Below are positions 1 to 11,836 of a DNA stretch of 64,000 nucleotides, piece by piece. Position 1 is the first letter of the stretch. Every line of letters begins with the position of its first letter. Under the pieces are notes generated by a model. That model saw nothing but the letters and a program-made list of their open reading frames with translations, was not told where the DNA came from and searched no databases. A program made the position numbers and the translations under genes. This DNA comes from Brasenia schreberi. Its lineage: Eukaryota; Streptophyta; Magnoliopsida; Nymphaeales; Cabombaceae. The DNA lies in NCBI GenBank assembly GCA_036023115.1, contig JAYKKT010000080.1:10905501-10969500 (forward strand). The letters run 5' to 3'.

Positions 1-143
1 AGGGCAAACCAAAAGCTACAGAATGCAGAGACAACTTCATCATGGACCATAACAGAAAAAGAATGAGTAGAGAACCAGTGAATGTGCATAATACCCAAAT
101 TCAAGATCAATTAATGTAAGTTGTTTCATCCTAGTTCCAACTC

Positions 144-240
144 CATCCATGTAAGGGATTACCCTTGCACAGCCGGTCCCAAGCTCGGATAAAGGAGGAG
201 GGTTGCGTTAGGCTTCCAACAACAAGCGTAAAACTTTGTC
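144..240 (+). repeat. Isolated RTE 5'-leader box
   Basis: This stretch matches the first ~95 bases of the RTE leader (seen on the minus strand at 3430-3527, 19020-19126 and 24970-25069), but lies on the plus strand with no RTE coding region behind it. The match runs from the GTAAGGGATTACCCTTGCA region through the CGGTCCCAAG and GGAGGAGGGTTGCG motifs to the AAAACTTTGTCGGACTTA end. It abuts the 3' end of RTE copy 1, which points the other way. It is either the stump of an older RTE into which copy 1 inserted, or an independent short repeat. Confidence 0.7.
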
Positions 241-285
241 GGACTTACTTATCATACAACAACAACTACTAAGCCTTTTCCCATA

Positions 286-1246
286 CTAGACGGGGTCGGC
301 TACATGGATTCTTTGTTTCCACATATCCCTATCGTGTGCCATGTTAGCAGTTAACTCACAATAAGCTAGATCATTCTTTATTGTTTCTTTCCAACACTTT
401 TGTGGTCGTCCTCTACCTCTTTTAATACTTTCCAAATTTAGTTTTTCTAACCTTCTTACAAGTTCTTCTTTTAATCTTCTTTCAATATGTCCAAACCATC
501 TTAAACGATGTTCTCTCATTTTATCCTCTATTGGTGCCACTGTTTCTAATAACCTCATTATGTATACGGACTTTTTTTGTATGACCACTCATCCAACTCA
601 ACATTTTCATTTCTGTCACATACATATTTTGTACATGTTGATGATTAACTGCCCAACACTCAGAACCACAAAACATGGCAGGCCTAATTGCTGCTCTATA
701 ATATTTACCTTTTAATTTTAATGGTATCTTCTTATCACAAAGAATACCTGATGCTCCTCTCCATTTTAACCAACCAGCATTAATTCTTTGTGTAACATCT
801 CCATCAATTCTTCCATCACTCTGAAAAATTGACCCTAGGTATTTAAAACTTTCCTTTTGGGGAATGCAATGTGTGCCAATTTTAATTTCTATGTCCTTTG
901 AAGTAACCAAATGATCAAACTTACATTCCATATATTTTGTCTTTGTTCTACTAAGTCGGAGGCCTTCGCTTTCTAATGTTTCTCTCCATAGTTCCAATTT
1001 TCTATTAACTTTTTCCTTAGACTCCTCCACTAATACAATGTCATATGCAAATAACATACACCAAGGTACTTCATCTTTAATATGTTTTGTTAACTCATCC
1101 ATCACCATTATAAATAAGTATGGACTTAATGTTGATCCTTGATGTAACCCAATATTAACTTCAAAGAAGTCTGTCGTTCCTTCATGAGTCCTCACACATG
1201 TTTTTGCACCATCATACATGTCTCTTATAAGGTTAATATATGTCAA
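286..1246 (-). pseudogene. RTE copy 1 reverse transcriptase (broken)
   Basis: The 241-aa frame at 521-1246 holds RT motifs: the [13 protein letters not shown] block, then [10 protein letters not shown] where the family has [10 protein letters not shown], then [13 protein letters not shown] and a cysteine-bearing C-terminal region. The frame at 286-588 continues into the [11 protein letters not shown] and [17 protein letters not shown] blocks and ends ...RIHVADPV, the RTE C-terminus. The A-D-D to A-Y-D change removes one of the two catalytic aspartates, so this copy cannot encode active RT. Upstream RT sequence ([10 protein letters not shown] to NYRGIKLMS) is at 1448-1747 in another frame. Confidence 0.9.
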
Positions 1247-1447
1247 TGGGATACCTCATTTTTCCAAAGTTCTCTAAAGAACCTCCCTTGGTACCCTATC
1301 ATAAGCTTTTTCTAGATCAATAAATATCATGTGAAGGTCTTTCTTTTTTGCTCTAAAATGTTCTATAAGACGTCTCAAAAGGTGAATCACTTTAATAGTA
1401 GATCTACTTGGCATGAATCCAAATTGGTTCTCTGTTGTACTTGATAC

Positions 1448-1747
1448 TTATCTTAACCTACGTTCGATAATTCTTTCCCATAATTTCATAGTATGACTCA
1501 TTAACTTGATACCTCGATAATTCGCATAATTTTGAATGTCTCCCTTGTTCTTATATATGGGTATAAGTGTACTTGCTCTCCATTCCTCGAGCATCTTTTG
1601 GTTTTTCCATATTTCATTAAATAGTCTTGTGAGCCAAGTGATTCCTATTTCTCCTAGTATTTTCCAAACTTCTATAGGAATATTATCTGGTCCTACCGAT
1701 TTACCACCCTTCATATGTTTAAGAATTAAGAGTCTCTTTGACTTCAT
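1448..1747 (-). pseudogene. RTE copy 1, N-terminal RT motifs
   Basis: This 99-aa frame carries the first RT blocks: [19 protein letters not shown], then [20 protein letters not shown] followed by [20 protein letters not shown]. It belongs to the same element as the flanking frames and is separated from them by frameshifts or stops. The region 1748-2158 is the EN-RT linker, recognisable by comparison with 17330-17766 but not open. Confidence 0.85.
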
Positions 1748-2158
1748 TCTTTTGAATACGTCGGTAGAAATTGTGGTTTATATACTTTTCTGACTTGGCT
1801 AAATCTCCTAAACTAATACTAATATCTTTATTTTCATTAAAAAGATTATAAAAATAGTTTTTCCATCTATTTCTTATATCATCATTTGCAACTAGAATTT
1901 TTTCATCGTCTTTTATGCATCTAACAGAATTAAGATCTTTAGTTTTCTTATCTCTAGCCCTAGCTATCCTAAAAATATCTCTTTCACCCTCTTTTGAGTT
2001 GAGTTTTTTATATAAGTCCTCCCAAATCTTAGCTTTTGCTTCACTAACGGCCTTTTTCGCTTCCTTCTTTGCTTTCTTATAAGCTTCTAAAGTTTCACTA
2101 GTTTTCTTAGCATAATGTAATTTGTAACATGCCCCCTTTGCCTTGATTTTATTTTGTA

Positions 2159-3184
2159 CTACTTCACTCCACCACCAAGCTTCTTTTGTGCAGGTTCACC
2201 TCCCTTAGATACCCCTAACACATCTTTCGCCACTTTCCTAATATGTATAGCCATATTGTTCCACATATCACAGGGTGTGCCAACATAATTCCAAACATCT
2301 TCTTGAAGGACTTTCTGTTTAAATATATCTTCTTTCTCGCTTTTGAGGTTCCACCATTTAGTCCGAATAACTCGATGCACTCTTTTCTTCTTTGTCCATT
2401 TTTTTATTTGTAAATCCATAACTAAAAGTCGATGTTGGGTGGTTAAGCTTTCTCTTGGCATTACCTTACAATCTTTACAACACGCTCTATCTTTTTTTCT
2501 ACAAATAAAGTAATCAATTTTTGTTTGTGATAAGTCACTCTTATAAGTAATTAAATGTTCATCTCGTTTTTTGAAGATTGTATTGACTATAAAGAGATCA
2601 AATGCCATAGCAAAATTTAAAATCTCCCTACCTTCCTCGTTTATATCCCCAAAACCAAAGTTTTCATGAATCCCTTGATATCCTAATGCCTCTTTACCGA
2701 CATGTCCATTTAAATCTCTTCCTAAACAAATCGTCTCCCTTTGTGGAATCTTTTGAAACACCTTATCTAACTCTTCCCAAAAAACTGTCTTTATACTATC
2801 TTCTAGTCCTACTTGGGGTGCGTACGCACAAACTATATTCAAAACCTCTGCTCCTAACACTAATTTCAACGTCATGATTCGGTCACCATATCGTTGTATG
2901 TCTACTACACTCTCCTTTAAATCTTTATTTATAATAATGCCAACTCCGTTTCGAGCCTTTTCTTTACCCGAGTACCATAATTTAAAACCTGTATCCTCTA
3001 TCTCCTTTGCTTTTTCTCCAACCCATTTTGTCTCTTGTAAACATAGAATATAAATCTTTCTCCGAATCATAGTATCTACCACCTCCATTAGCTTACCCGA
3101 TAATGTTCCAATATTCCAAGAACCAATACGAATCCTATTATCTAGGACTAGCTTCCTTACCCCCCCGCATCCGTTCATAATCAA
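2159..3184 (-). pseudogene. RTE copy 1 APE-type endonuclease
   Basis: This 341-aa frame has the exonuclease-endonuclease-phosphatase fold expected of LINE target-nicking enzymes: [13 protein letters not shown] near residue 18, [15 protein letters not shown] (catalytic Glu), [19 protein letters not shown] (family GGDLNGHVG), [10 protein letters not shown], and the terminal His in [11 protein letters not shown]. Plant databases often name such ORFs 'craniofacial development protein 2-like'; that name does not imply a host function. The final residues ([10 protein letters not shown]) result from a one-base deletion relative to copy 2, which reads AQKEAWW here. Confidence 0.9.
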
Positions 3185-3527
3185 AATACGGAGACCCTCT
3201 CTAAAAAATTTTCACTACATTCGGGTGGCAATGTAGCGGGACTAACTTCTTTACCCACCCCGTCCATGATGTGGGAACCCTCTCTGCAATTGATTCACTA
3301 CATTCGGGCGAAAATGTAGTGGCCCTTACTTATTTTTTACTGCATTCGGGCTTTGCAGCATGTCGCCAGGCGGGGACGCCCCAAAGCAATGCTCATAATT
3401 TTTGTAATCCATGTTATAAAAATCCGACGAAGTTTTACGTTGGTTGTCGGAAGCCTAACACAACCCTCCTCCTTTATCCGGGCTTGGGACCGGCAATGCA
3501 AGGGTGATCCCTTACATGGGCGGAGTT
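3185..3527 (-). other. RTE copy 1 5' leader with three stem-loops
   Basis: This is the non-coding leader of the element. On the plus strand there are three short inverted repeats: 3214-3236 (CTACATT/AATGTAG), 3296-3321 (CACTACATT/AATGTAGTG) and 3340-3358 (CTGCA/TGCAG). Each encloses a CGGG-containing loop. The same three occur in copies 2 and 3b. The outer end matches the isolated leader box at 144-240. Confidence 0.75.
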
Positions 3528-3739
3528 TCAACAGAGCAGCCATAAAGAATGCAAATGAAAATATTAAAGGAGTAAGACATGATTGGCCGAACCAAGAATA
3601 GAGGCCAGACATAAAATCAGGCAACCAATTAAGAGCAGGGAATCACAGGTTGCAATGCATGGAGATTATTCCTCTGTTAAAAAAGAACTCATATGATGCT
3701 GCAACCAGTGGCGGATCTACATAGAAGGCTTGGGGGGGC

Positions 3740-3776
<37 letters not shown>

Positions 3777-4762
3777 ATTTTGTGATTTCAATGTAAAAGA
3801 TACATTTTGCAGTTGAATCAAGTTGAATACATGCTTCGCCCACCCTAACACTATTTTCTAGATCTGCCACTGGCTGCAACAAACTCAGAAATTGAGATTA
3901 ACAGGTTTACCAATTGCCAGTTACATTGGAATCATATCCAAAATACAATCACAACATGGAGTGCATGATAAGGCTGTCGAAGGGACATGATTTACACCAA
4001 CAGTACCATAACAGGAGAAACTAAGATGACATTTTCGCTAAAAAAAATATAAGTTGAAACCTACCACGGAAACATTTACCAATAATAAGTAACAACAAAT
4101 TAAAGGAGAAAGACTGTGGTTGTAAATAATCAAAGTGCAAAATAAAGGAAGCAACCATGTTCAGCAGAATATTTTCTATTTATCACGGGAACATTTCTAC
4201 CAAAAAGAAAAAACACCTCTTTAAGCATGACAGTCAAATAACAGCTTGAGGCAATAACGAGTTCACCAACCAGTTCATTCGCCAACTAAAGCCAACAGGT
4301 TCAGCGTCTAAGGGATTCACAAACCAAGGTTTTAAAAAAACTTCCATCCCAGATACAAACTATCAAGAGATGATAACAAGTTAGAGAATAACATTCACTA
4401 AGAACAAAAACAGCTATAAAAAGAAAGCACAAGCGTGGAACGGAATAATGAAATGAAGCACACATTTTAAACCCCAAGAAAGAAAAGACCAAGCAGAAAA
4501 AATAATAACAAACTCGCACTCAATCTAAATTATCACCAAGAATCATATCTTCGAAATTTCAGCATCCTGAGTTTTCCATAGACTCAGAAGCCCCAGGGCC
4601 AAAACGTTTAGGATTTGCAGTGTCTAACCAAGAAAAGCTTCTGAGAATTACATAAGAATGATTTCCGTCTTACCAAACCAACCTGAGAGAGAAATCCAAA
4701 ACCAACAATACTGACAACACGAACACAGAGATGGCGGGGATGACATCATAAGAAGAGTATAC
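3528..4762 (-). other. Intron 1 of the translocase gene (part)
   Basis: This stretch lies between the translocase exon 1 donor and RTE copy 1. Apart from the MITE at 3706-3872 I see no exon, RNA gene or recognisable element. No sequence resembling the downstream translocase exons occurs down to position 1, so intron 1 is at least 4.7 kb long. Confidence 0.6.
3706..3872. mobile_element. hAT-type MITE, 167 bp, with 8-bp TSD
   Basis: The ends are CAGTGGCGGATCTA and TAGATCTGCCACTG, an imperfect terminal inverted repeat. The element is flanked by a perfect 8-bp duplication GCTGCAAC (3698-3705 and 3873-3880), as for hAT elements. It has no coding capacity. It contains G7-CGG-C33 (C-run 3742-3774), a tract that may be misassembled. 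A related copy lies at 7530-7693. Confidence 0.88.
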
Positions 4763-5524
4763 CTGATTAGCAAATCCCCAAAACAGAACAGAGATGACCA
4801 CACTCCCCCAAAGCTCAGCCATGACATAGAAGAGGCAGAAACTCCAAATCCTCAAAATAGCAATTGGACCAAGAAACCTTGGCCCCAATGTTTCCAGAAG
4901 CCTATCAGCCAAAGCTGTAGGATGCAAGTAGTTGCTAAGAGGATACATAACAAAACCAAAGAGACCAAAGAAGGCGATGAAAGGCAAGATGACAGTGTAA
5001 AAGAGGGCTTCCTTTGACAAAACATTTGCAAGATTCGAGTAAAGAATCATGAAGCCAAAAGCCATGGGAAGGTTCACCCAAGTCTTCAGAAATGGGATAA
5101 TCTCTGCACTGCTCCCCTTGGCTGTCACCACAAGCACATCCTTTGTATCCCTCAGGATTGTATAGTTGAAAAGTATACAAAAGAACATCAACCCAAGAGG
5201 GATAATCTTCTTCAGAGTCACAGTATCCACCCCAAATATTTTGTTGGGTTTCTGAATCTCACCACTACCACCATCAGAAACCAACCCACCAGCAGATGCT
5301 GCTTTACAAACCTGCAATGTCCCATCTTTTCTATAGGATTGGATATTTCCTCGGTTCCTAATACCATGCAAGGATTCAATCAATCCTTTGCCTTGAAAAG
5401 ATGAAAGGCTATAGATGGGAGTGGATGGTTTCAAACTCAGCCTGGTTTTCTGGTTTTTTGAAGGTTGGGATTTGGGGTACGAAGGCAGACGGGAGAAGCC
5501 ATGGGTCTGGAGAAGAGCCTCCAT
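4763..5524 (-). CDS. Plastidic ATP/ADP translocase, exon 1 (gene incomplete)
   Basis: This is the first exon of a plastid-envelope nucleotide transporter of the ATP/ADP carrier (NTT/TLC) family, which imports cytosolic ATP into plastids in exchange for ADP. The 254 codons begin with a Ser/Thr/Lys-rich, acid-poor stretch (residues 1 to about 90) that looks like a chloroplast transit peptide. The conserved carrier core follows: FGVDTVTLKKIIPLGLMFFC, then NYTILRDTKDVLVVTAKGSS, LKTWVNLPMAFGFMILYSNL, a hydrophobic span, and AELWGSVVISVLFWGFANQ. The donor GT follows CAG at 4763 in phase 0. Reading on past it gives only 30 unrelated residues. The start has A at -3 and G at +4. The remaining exons, roughly the C-terminal 60% of a typical family member, lie left of the window. 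Family is certain; the paralogue is not. Confidence 0.93.
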
Positions 5525-7188
<1,664 letters not shown>

Positions 7189-7529
7189 TTTCTTTGTATC
7201 CAAGCTTGGCTCTAGAATACATGATAGGAGAACGTCTCCATCCCTGAGTGGGATTATTGATAAGACCCAGAGTTACCTACAGCCCACCCAAGTCCGGCAA
7301 AAATAGAATGTACTGAAACCGCATCCTCTTTCAGGCAATGGCAAGACATGGAATCATATACAGAAATCATTTCTTTATAATTTTCAAGGGTTTTCTTCAA
7401 AACCTAATTTTAGCAGTGAAGGATATAATTTTATTCTTTATATTGTATTATAAGTTATATTCCATGAGTCTCACATTAATAAAAAAACAGAGAGAGAGAA
7501 GAAAAGAGAGAGAGGATGAACTCCAATGC

Positions 7530-7693
7530 TAGTGGCGGATCTACATAATAGCTAAGTGAGATGTCTGTCTGACCCAAATTTCCAAAATTAAACAATTATA
7601 TTGTATGGTTAAAATCATAAACTATAACTATGGCCCACTAATTAAACCGTAATAACTTCACCTCAGCTTAGGATTTATTTTATACTGCCACTG
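7530..7693. mobile_element. hAT-type MITE, second copy
   Basis: It begins TAGTGGCGGATCTACATA and ends TATACTGCCACTG, the same termini as the MITE at 3706-3872. The flanks TCCAATGC and TCCAACTC form an 8-bp duplication with two mismatches, so this copy is older. No coding capacity. Further terminus-like fragments occur at 11420, 14918 and 48397 without a clear partner end. Confidence 0.75.
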
Positions 7694-9329
7694 TCCAACT
7701 CGCTATATGAAGTTAATGTCCATCGAACTCCAGACCTTCTTAATAGTTACTCTTTTAGCGCATGCACAGGAGCCCATGTAGCAATCAATAATTGCTGAAA
7801 CATGAGGCTCTTGAGAGAATAAGGACACCCTGTTCATCACTTTTCATTTCTTTGGTTTTATTTGCCTGTTTCCACTTAATAAAAGGAATACTGAATCTGA
7901 AACCTTTTAGCTTTTTCTAGCCAGGAGATGGTGCTCTCCACCACTTTTATGCATGTTTTATTGAATTATAAGCTTGCCATGCGTCTCTTTCTATTCATGA
8001 CCCAGTGCTAGCGGGATGCCAAATCAGTTTTGTTGATCGGCACCGTTCATTTCCTTGATGAGATCCATCCTGACTCTGTATGTGTAGTTGGGTCCATGAG
8101 ATTCAACGATGGATACGATCCCCGGAGCAGAATTAATGTGCGAGTTTTGAACTATCAGTTAAGCTACTGTCTCTTATTACATATACACGAATATCCTCGT
8201 GTCATGAGATGACTGGTCCAAGTGATTGTATTATACCAATAAATGACAGTATTCAACATTAATTTGCAATTCCTTTATAATGTTTTGTTATGGTCGCAAT
8301 ATTCATGTGAAAAGAAAATAGCAAAAGAAATCATTTTATATTCAATCCCACTCGTATGTGTGTGTATATGTGATTTTTATGAAGAAGCTTCAACTAGTTA
8401 GATACGGGTCAGGCATAGGCTTATCAAACGCTAGTATCAAGCACCCGAAAGCATATAAGCGTTTGAACTGGATCTAGATCGAGTTATATTGTGTATTAAA
8501 CAGGGACCTATCACTAGCATAAAACTATGGTTCTAAAAGCTCAATTTGAGTAAAAAACTTTGGCACAAAGAGATCAACCACAAGAGCTGAACTCAAGGGT
8601 TTCATACAAGAACCCAAGTGCTTCTTTCTCTCTCATTCCGCTACTCCATCATATACAAACTACTCGCAAATCAAATATGAAACCATGATTCTCATAACAT
8701 GATTACAAGCTCGTGTCGGTCTATGTAGTTCTAATACCGACCCCACAAATCAAACACTCACCAGGGTAAAGAGTGACTACAAGATGGTCATGAGTACAAT
8801 ACCTGGGGGCGCACATCTAAATTAGGCCTCGCTTTTGTTAAAAGGAAAAACTACTTTATTGTAGCAAAAAGATTTTATTGCTTCTATTAGTTCGTTATGA
8901 TTCTTTTACTCCTTAAATTTAGAGATTTTCTGAAAATTGATTTTCTCAAGATAGTTTGCTCAAGATTTCACCAACTGGCCCCTGCCCCTAATAAGAGTAT
9001 AACCAAGCTGCGTCGAGATCCGTCCATTGAAATGATGGGCGCAAATGATTTTATTTATTTATTTATGGGTCCACAACACTTTTCAATCATTTCGAACACA
9101 GTAAGCTTTGGCAGGATGTGGATCCAAACGTATTAGTTGCATCATATCCGGACCCAAAATCATTTAAGGCTAACAAAGATCACATGGAGCTAAAAAGTGT
9201 TTGTAATATAAACTCTGTGACACAACAGTCAGCATCTGCCAATTGGATATGTGAGAACCAGATCAACATGCGGTTGTATCTTTTCTTAAGTACAATTTAT
9301 AAAATATATAAATATCATTTTAATATTTT
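7694..9329. other. Intergenic region, nothing recognised
   Basis: The sequence is AT-rich with no ORF resembling a known family, no clear inverted repeats and no RNA gene that I can support. The short open frame at 8030-8212 has no recognisable motif. Confidence 0.4.
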
Positions 9330-9424
9330 TAATTTTTTTGTTACAAGCACCTTTTGGGAATCGAACTCTCTATCAACAACAACGGTGCTAAAGCGCTTTG
9401 TCATTAAACTAACGCTTTGGGTGC
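9330..9424 (-). repeat. tRNA-derived SINE fragment, family S1
   Basis: On the minus strand it carries the S1 tRNA-like head, with an A-box-like region and a GAGTTCGATTCCC-type B box (plus strand GGGAATCGAACTC). The T-rich run before TTACAAG on the plus strand corresponds to its A-rich 3' tail. The usual GGCTTCGGCCTC block is deleted. Confidence 0.6.
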
Positions 9425-9498
9425 TAATACTTTCAATTTTAAAAACAATGAAAGCCACTTGTTACATCTTTTTAATTAAGAACGCTAGGTTTGATCAC

Positions 9499-9976
9499 TA
9501 GAGCTGGTAAATGAGCTGAACCAACCGACGAGCCTTTGTTCTGCGACTCAGTTTCCTATTCGAATGGGGGGAGCTAAACCATTAATGTAACAACTTGTTT
9601 TCTGGATTTTGTTTCTTTTTTTATTACAAGGAGAGGCCGAAAAGGGCTCTGAAGCCTTCTTTAATTCAAGTTAAACCAAGTTGAGAGGGAGATTTTTGTA
9701 AATATTCTAAACAAAACGACTCTTCCATTTATCTAAAGTTTTCCTCTCTGAAAAAATTCAAAGAAAATTCACCGATGTACCTTAAATACCATAATACAAT
9801 TACCTTGTGATATGGTTTAGCTAAACCTCTAAATTTGTCATTTAATGAGCTTTCGCTGGCCGAATCAAGCCGAGCATACTGCACTCATGTTCGTCTTGGA
9901 AGGTTTAATGAATTGAACATTAACGAGCCAAGGGATGAGCAGAACTACGAGCGGTTCGATTCATTTACCAGCCCTA
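9499..9976. mobile_element. Non-autonomous hAT-like element, 478 bp
   Basis: The termini are inverted: the left end reads TAGAGCTGGTAAATGAGCTG and the right end, reverse-complemented, TAGGGCTGGTAAATGAATCG. Similarity extends about 40 bases to a shared GTTCTGC. TAGGGCTGG-type ends are common in plant hAT elements. No transposase is present. The expected 8-bp target duplication is not recognisable. Confidence 0.7.
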
Positions 9977-10046
9977 CTACGGGTGGAGCTCGAGACAATG
10001 GAATCAAACCACTTTGTGCAATCTCTGGCCTTCGCGTTAGGATACT

Positions 10047-10149
10047 CTTAAAAGAGGAGGCTGATGCCTAACACCCACAGACACCCAAACTCCCCACCAA
10101 GCAGCAATGGTGCTAGAGCGTCCTGCGGTTGAGCTAACGCTCTGGGTGC
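10047..10149 (-). repeat. tRNA-derived SINE, family S1
   Basis: Reading the minus strand, the head contains GTTAGCTCAACCGCAGG (A-box region), then a GGGGAGTTTGGGTG region where the B box is degraded, then the GTTAGGCATCAGCCTCCTCT tail block. It matches copies at 11707, 12538, 13588, 45752 and 51625. Confidence 0.7.
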
Positions 10150-10498
10150 GTTCAGAATACTATTTTCTTCGGAAGTATGTGGCACAACTCAATGGTACAA
10201 AGTGCATCATTGCAACCATGACTCTGGATTCTTGTTAGAAGGCCTCTGTTACAAGCCAATTTGTGTTTTTTCTTGTCATAATTGTTCGTGTCTAGAATCG
10301 CGGCCCTTGTACATGGGGCAGGCAATCGGGTCTGTGTCACCTTAATTTGGGTCTGGGTTAAAGTAAGGTTGATCCACAAACACTGTGCAATTGCATGTTT
10401 GGGTCCATTTTCAAGACTTAGAGTGATGAGTTAGGTTTGGGTTGGTCCTATTGACCAAACTACATCATCACCATACAAATAAGGAGATAACCTAGTCC

Positions 10499-10702
10499 AT
10501 GTGCACACTCTATTCATGCTCAAATCCACTTTATCATCTTAACCATTTGATCTTTGAGATGGATGGTTGAGGTGATAAAGCAAAAAATATTTATGTAAAA
10601 TACAAAAATTATAACGATATTTTTCAAATTTTAAATTCAGATCTCTATTGTTAATCATGTGAATTGAATGGATTTGAGCATGAATAGGATGAGTGTGCAC
10701 AT
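10499..10702. mobile_element. MITE with 30-bp terminal inverted repeats and central hairpin
   Basis: The left terminus (ATGTGCACACTC then TATTCATGCTCAAATCCA) is repeated inverted at the right end with a 4-base insertion between the blocks. Inside is a second palindrome, TTATCATCTTAACCAT against ATGGTTGAGGTGATAA. The element at 50433-50665 has the same central palindrome and similar termini, which establishes a family. No coding capacity. Confidence 0.78.
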
Positions 10703-10707
10703 TTACA

Positions 10708-10712
<5 letters not shown>

Positions 10713-10786
<74 letters not shown>
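10713..10786. repeat. (TA)n microsatellite
   Basis: A perfect TA run of about 74 bases directly after the MITE at 10499-10702. Confidence 0.95.
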
Positions 10787-10789
<3 letters not shown>

Positions 10790-11706
10790 TAATAGAATGT
10801 ATACACATGCATATATATCTTGAAGTATACATGTACTTATTGTATATATAATATATATTATACAAATATGTACCTGTATAATGTAATATACACATTTTTA
10901 CACGAATGAATCTATATAATATATATTATATATGCATCTTCGGGTCGTTTAAAAGACCCAGAGCCAATCTGCAGTGCTAACCCCGACCAAGATACAGAAC
11001 TTTCGTTTCGATTATGAGTCGGGTCTATAATTGCCCACCCATACTCTTGTACTACCTGGGATGGCCGCCACGAGTAAATGGCATGTGATAGAAACTTGGT
11101 CCGTGGTAAGCCAAACGATATGGAACATTATAGTATTTTCTTCAACTGCATGAGGTCAAAAGTGTCAGAATCTTAAGGGGATATTTGGTTCTCTAGGGAG
11201 CATCAACCAAGCACGGGAAAAGGTACAATCTTGGTTGTTTGTTAATAGTGACAACTTGTCTGTTATTATTAGTATTCAACGGCGGAGAAGTGTGTGGCCA
11301 GGTTGGTTGGTGGACGACCCGTGAAGATTTAGATCTCCTCCAAGAGAGGGCGAAGGCTGCCGCTGTTGAATTCAAACACGTAACACATTCAATCACTGGG
11401 AGTCTGGAACCAGCCAGTGGCGGACCTAGAAAATCTTTTGACGGTGAGGCCAACTTCATGTAGGTGAAATGATTCATATAGATCGAAAAATTTTGGACCC
11501 GTTTATCTAGGTTTTTGGTTTAACACAAGTTGAGGCCTAAGGCAAAAATTGGATACCGTATAAACTTTTGGGGTCAAAATATCAAGATTTTGTAGCCTAA
11601 AATTGATAACGAGTTTAAAATTAAGGGCCTAAGGAGATTGCCTTAATGGGGATATCCAAGACCATGAGCCACCTCCAGTTGTTGGTGTGTGCCTTTCATC
11701 GCCCAT
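10787..11706. other. Intergenic region, no gene recognised
   Basis: TA-rich at the left. Short open frames on both strands at 11193-11477 overlap one another and show no recognisable domain. A hAT-MITE-like terminus (CAGTGGCGGACCTAGAAAAT) begins near 11420 but no matching right end was found. Confidence 0.4.
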
Positions 11707-11836
11707 GCACCGCATTAGCTCAATGGCAGGGTACTCTAACACTGTCGCTGCTGGTATGGAGTTTGCCTCCCAGAGGGTGCATGTGTAGGTATATGTGTGA
11801 GGCTTCAGACTCCTCTTGTAACCAGAAAAAGAAAAA
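11707..11836 (+). repeat. tRNA-derived SINE, family S1 (plus strand)
   Basis: This copy reads forward: GCACCGCATTAGCTCAATGG (A-box region TAGCTCAATGG), a B-box region near 11757-11772, then GTGAGGCTTCAGACTCCTC and TTGTAACCAG followed by an A-rich tail (AAAAAGAAAAAG). The split tRNA-type promoter followed by an unrelated body and an A-rich tail is diagnostic of a SINE. Confidence 0.75.

Larger units (their letters stand above)
256..3527 (-). mobile_element. RTE-clade LINE, copy 1, nearly full length, defective
   Basis: This is a non-LTR retrotransposon in antisense to the window. Reading the minus strand, it has a ~340-base leader, an APE-type endonuclease, a linker, a reverse transcriptase with a C-terminal domain, then a short 3' end finishing in a (TTG)n-like tail (CAACAACAAC on the plus strand at 256-267). 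The single EN-RT frame, the short 3' region and the TTG tail are typical of plant RTE elements. The frame is broken: a one-base loss in a T-run near 2185 ends the endonuclease ORF early, and the RT portion is in several frames. It lies in intron 1 of the plastid translocase gene, in the gene's orientation. No clear target-site duplication is visible. Confidence 0.92.

Noticed and set aside
286..3184. A host 'craniofacial development protein 2-like' gene
   Set aside because: The ORF is the endonuclease of an RTE LINE; it repeats at 17767-18687 and 24493-24711 together with RT and the same leader.
4670..4762. C-terminal extension of the translocase (30 residues after ...WGFANQ)
   Set aside because: It reads through a GT donor; the residues do not match the family and contain no carrier motif.
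11193..11477. Overlapping ORFs on both strands as a possible small gene
   Set aside because: No domain, no start context, and they overlap each other and a MITE-like terminus at the right.
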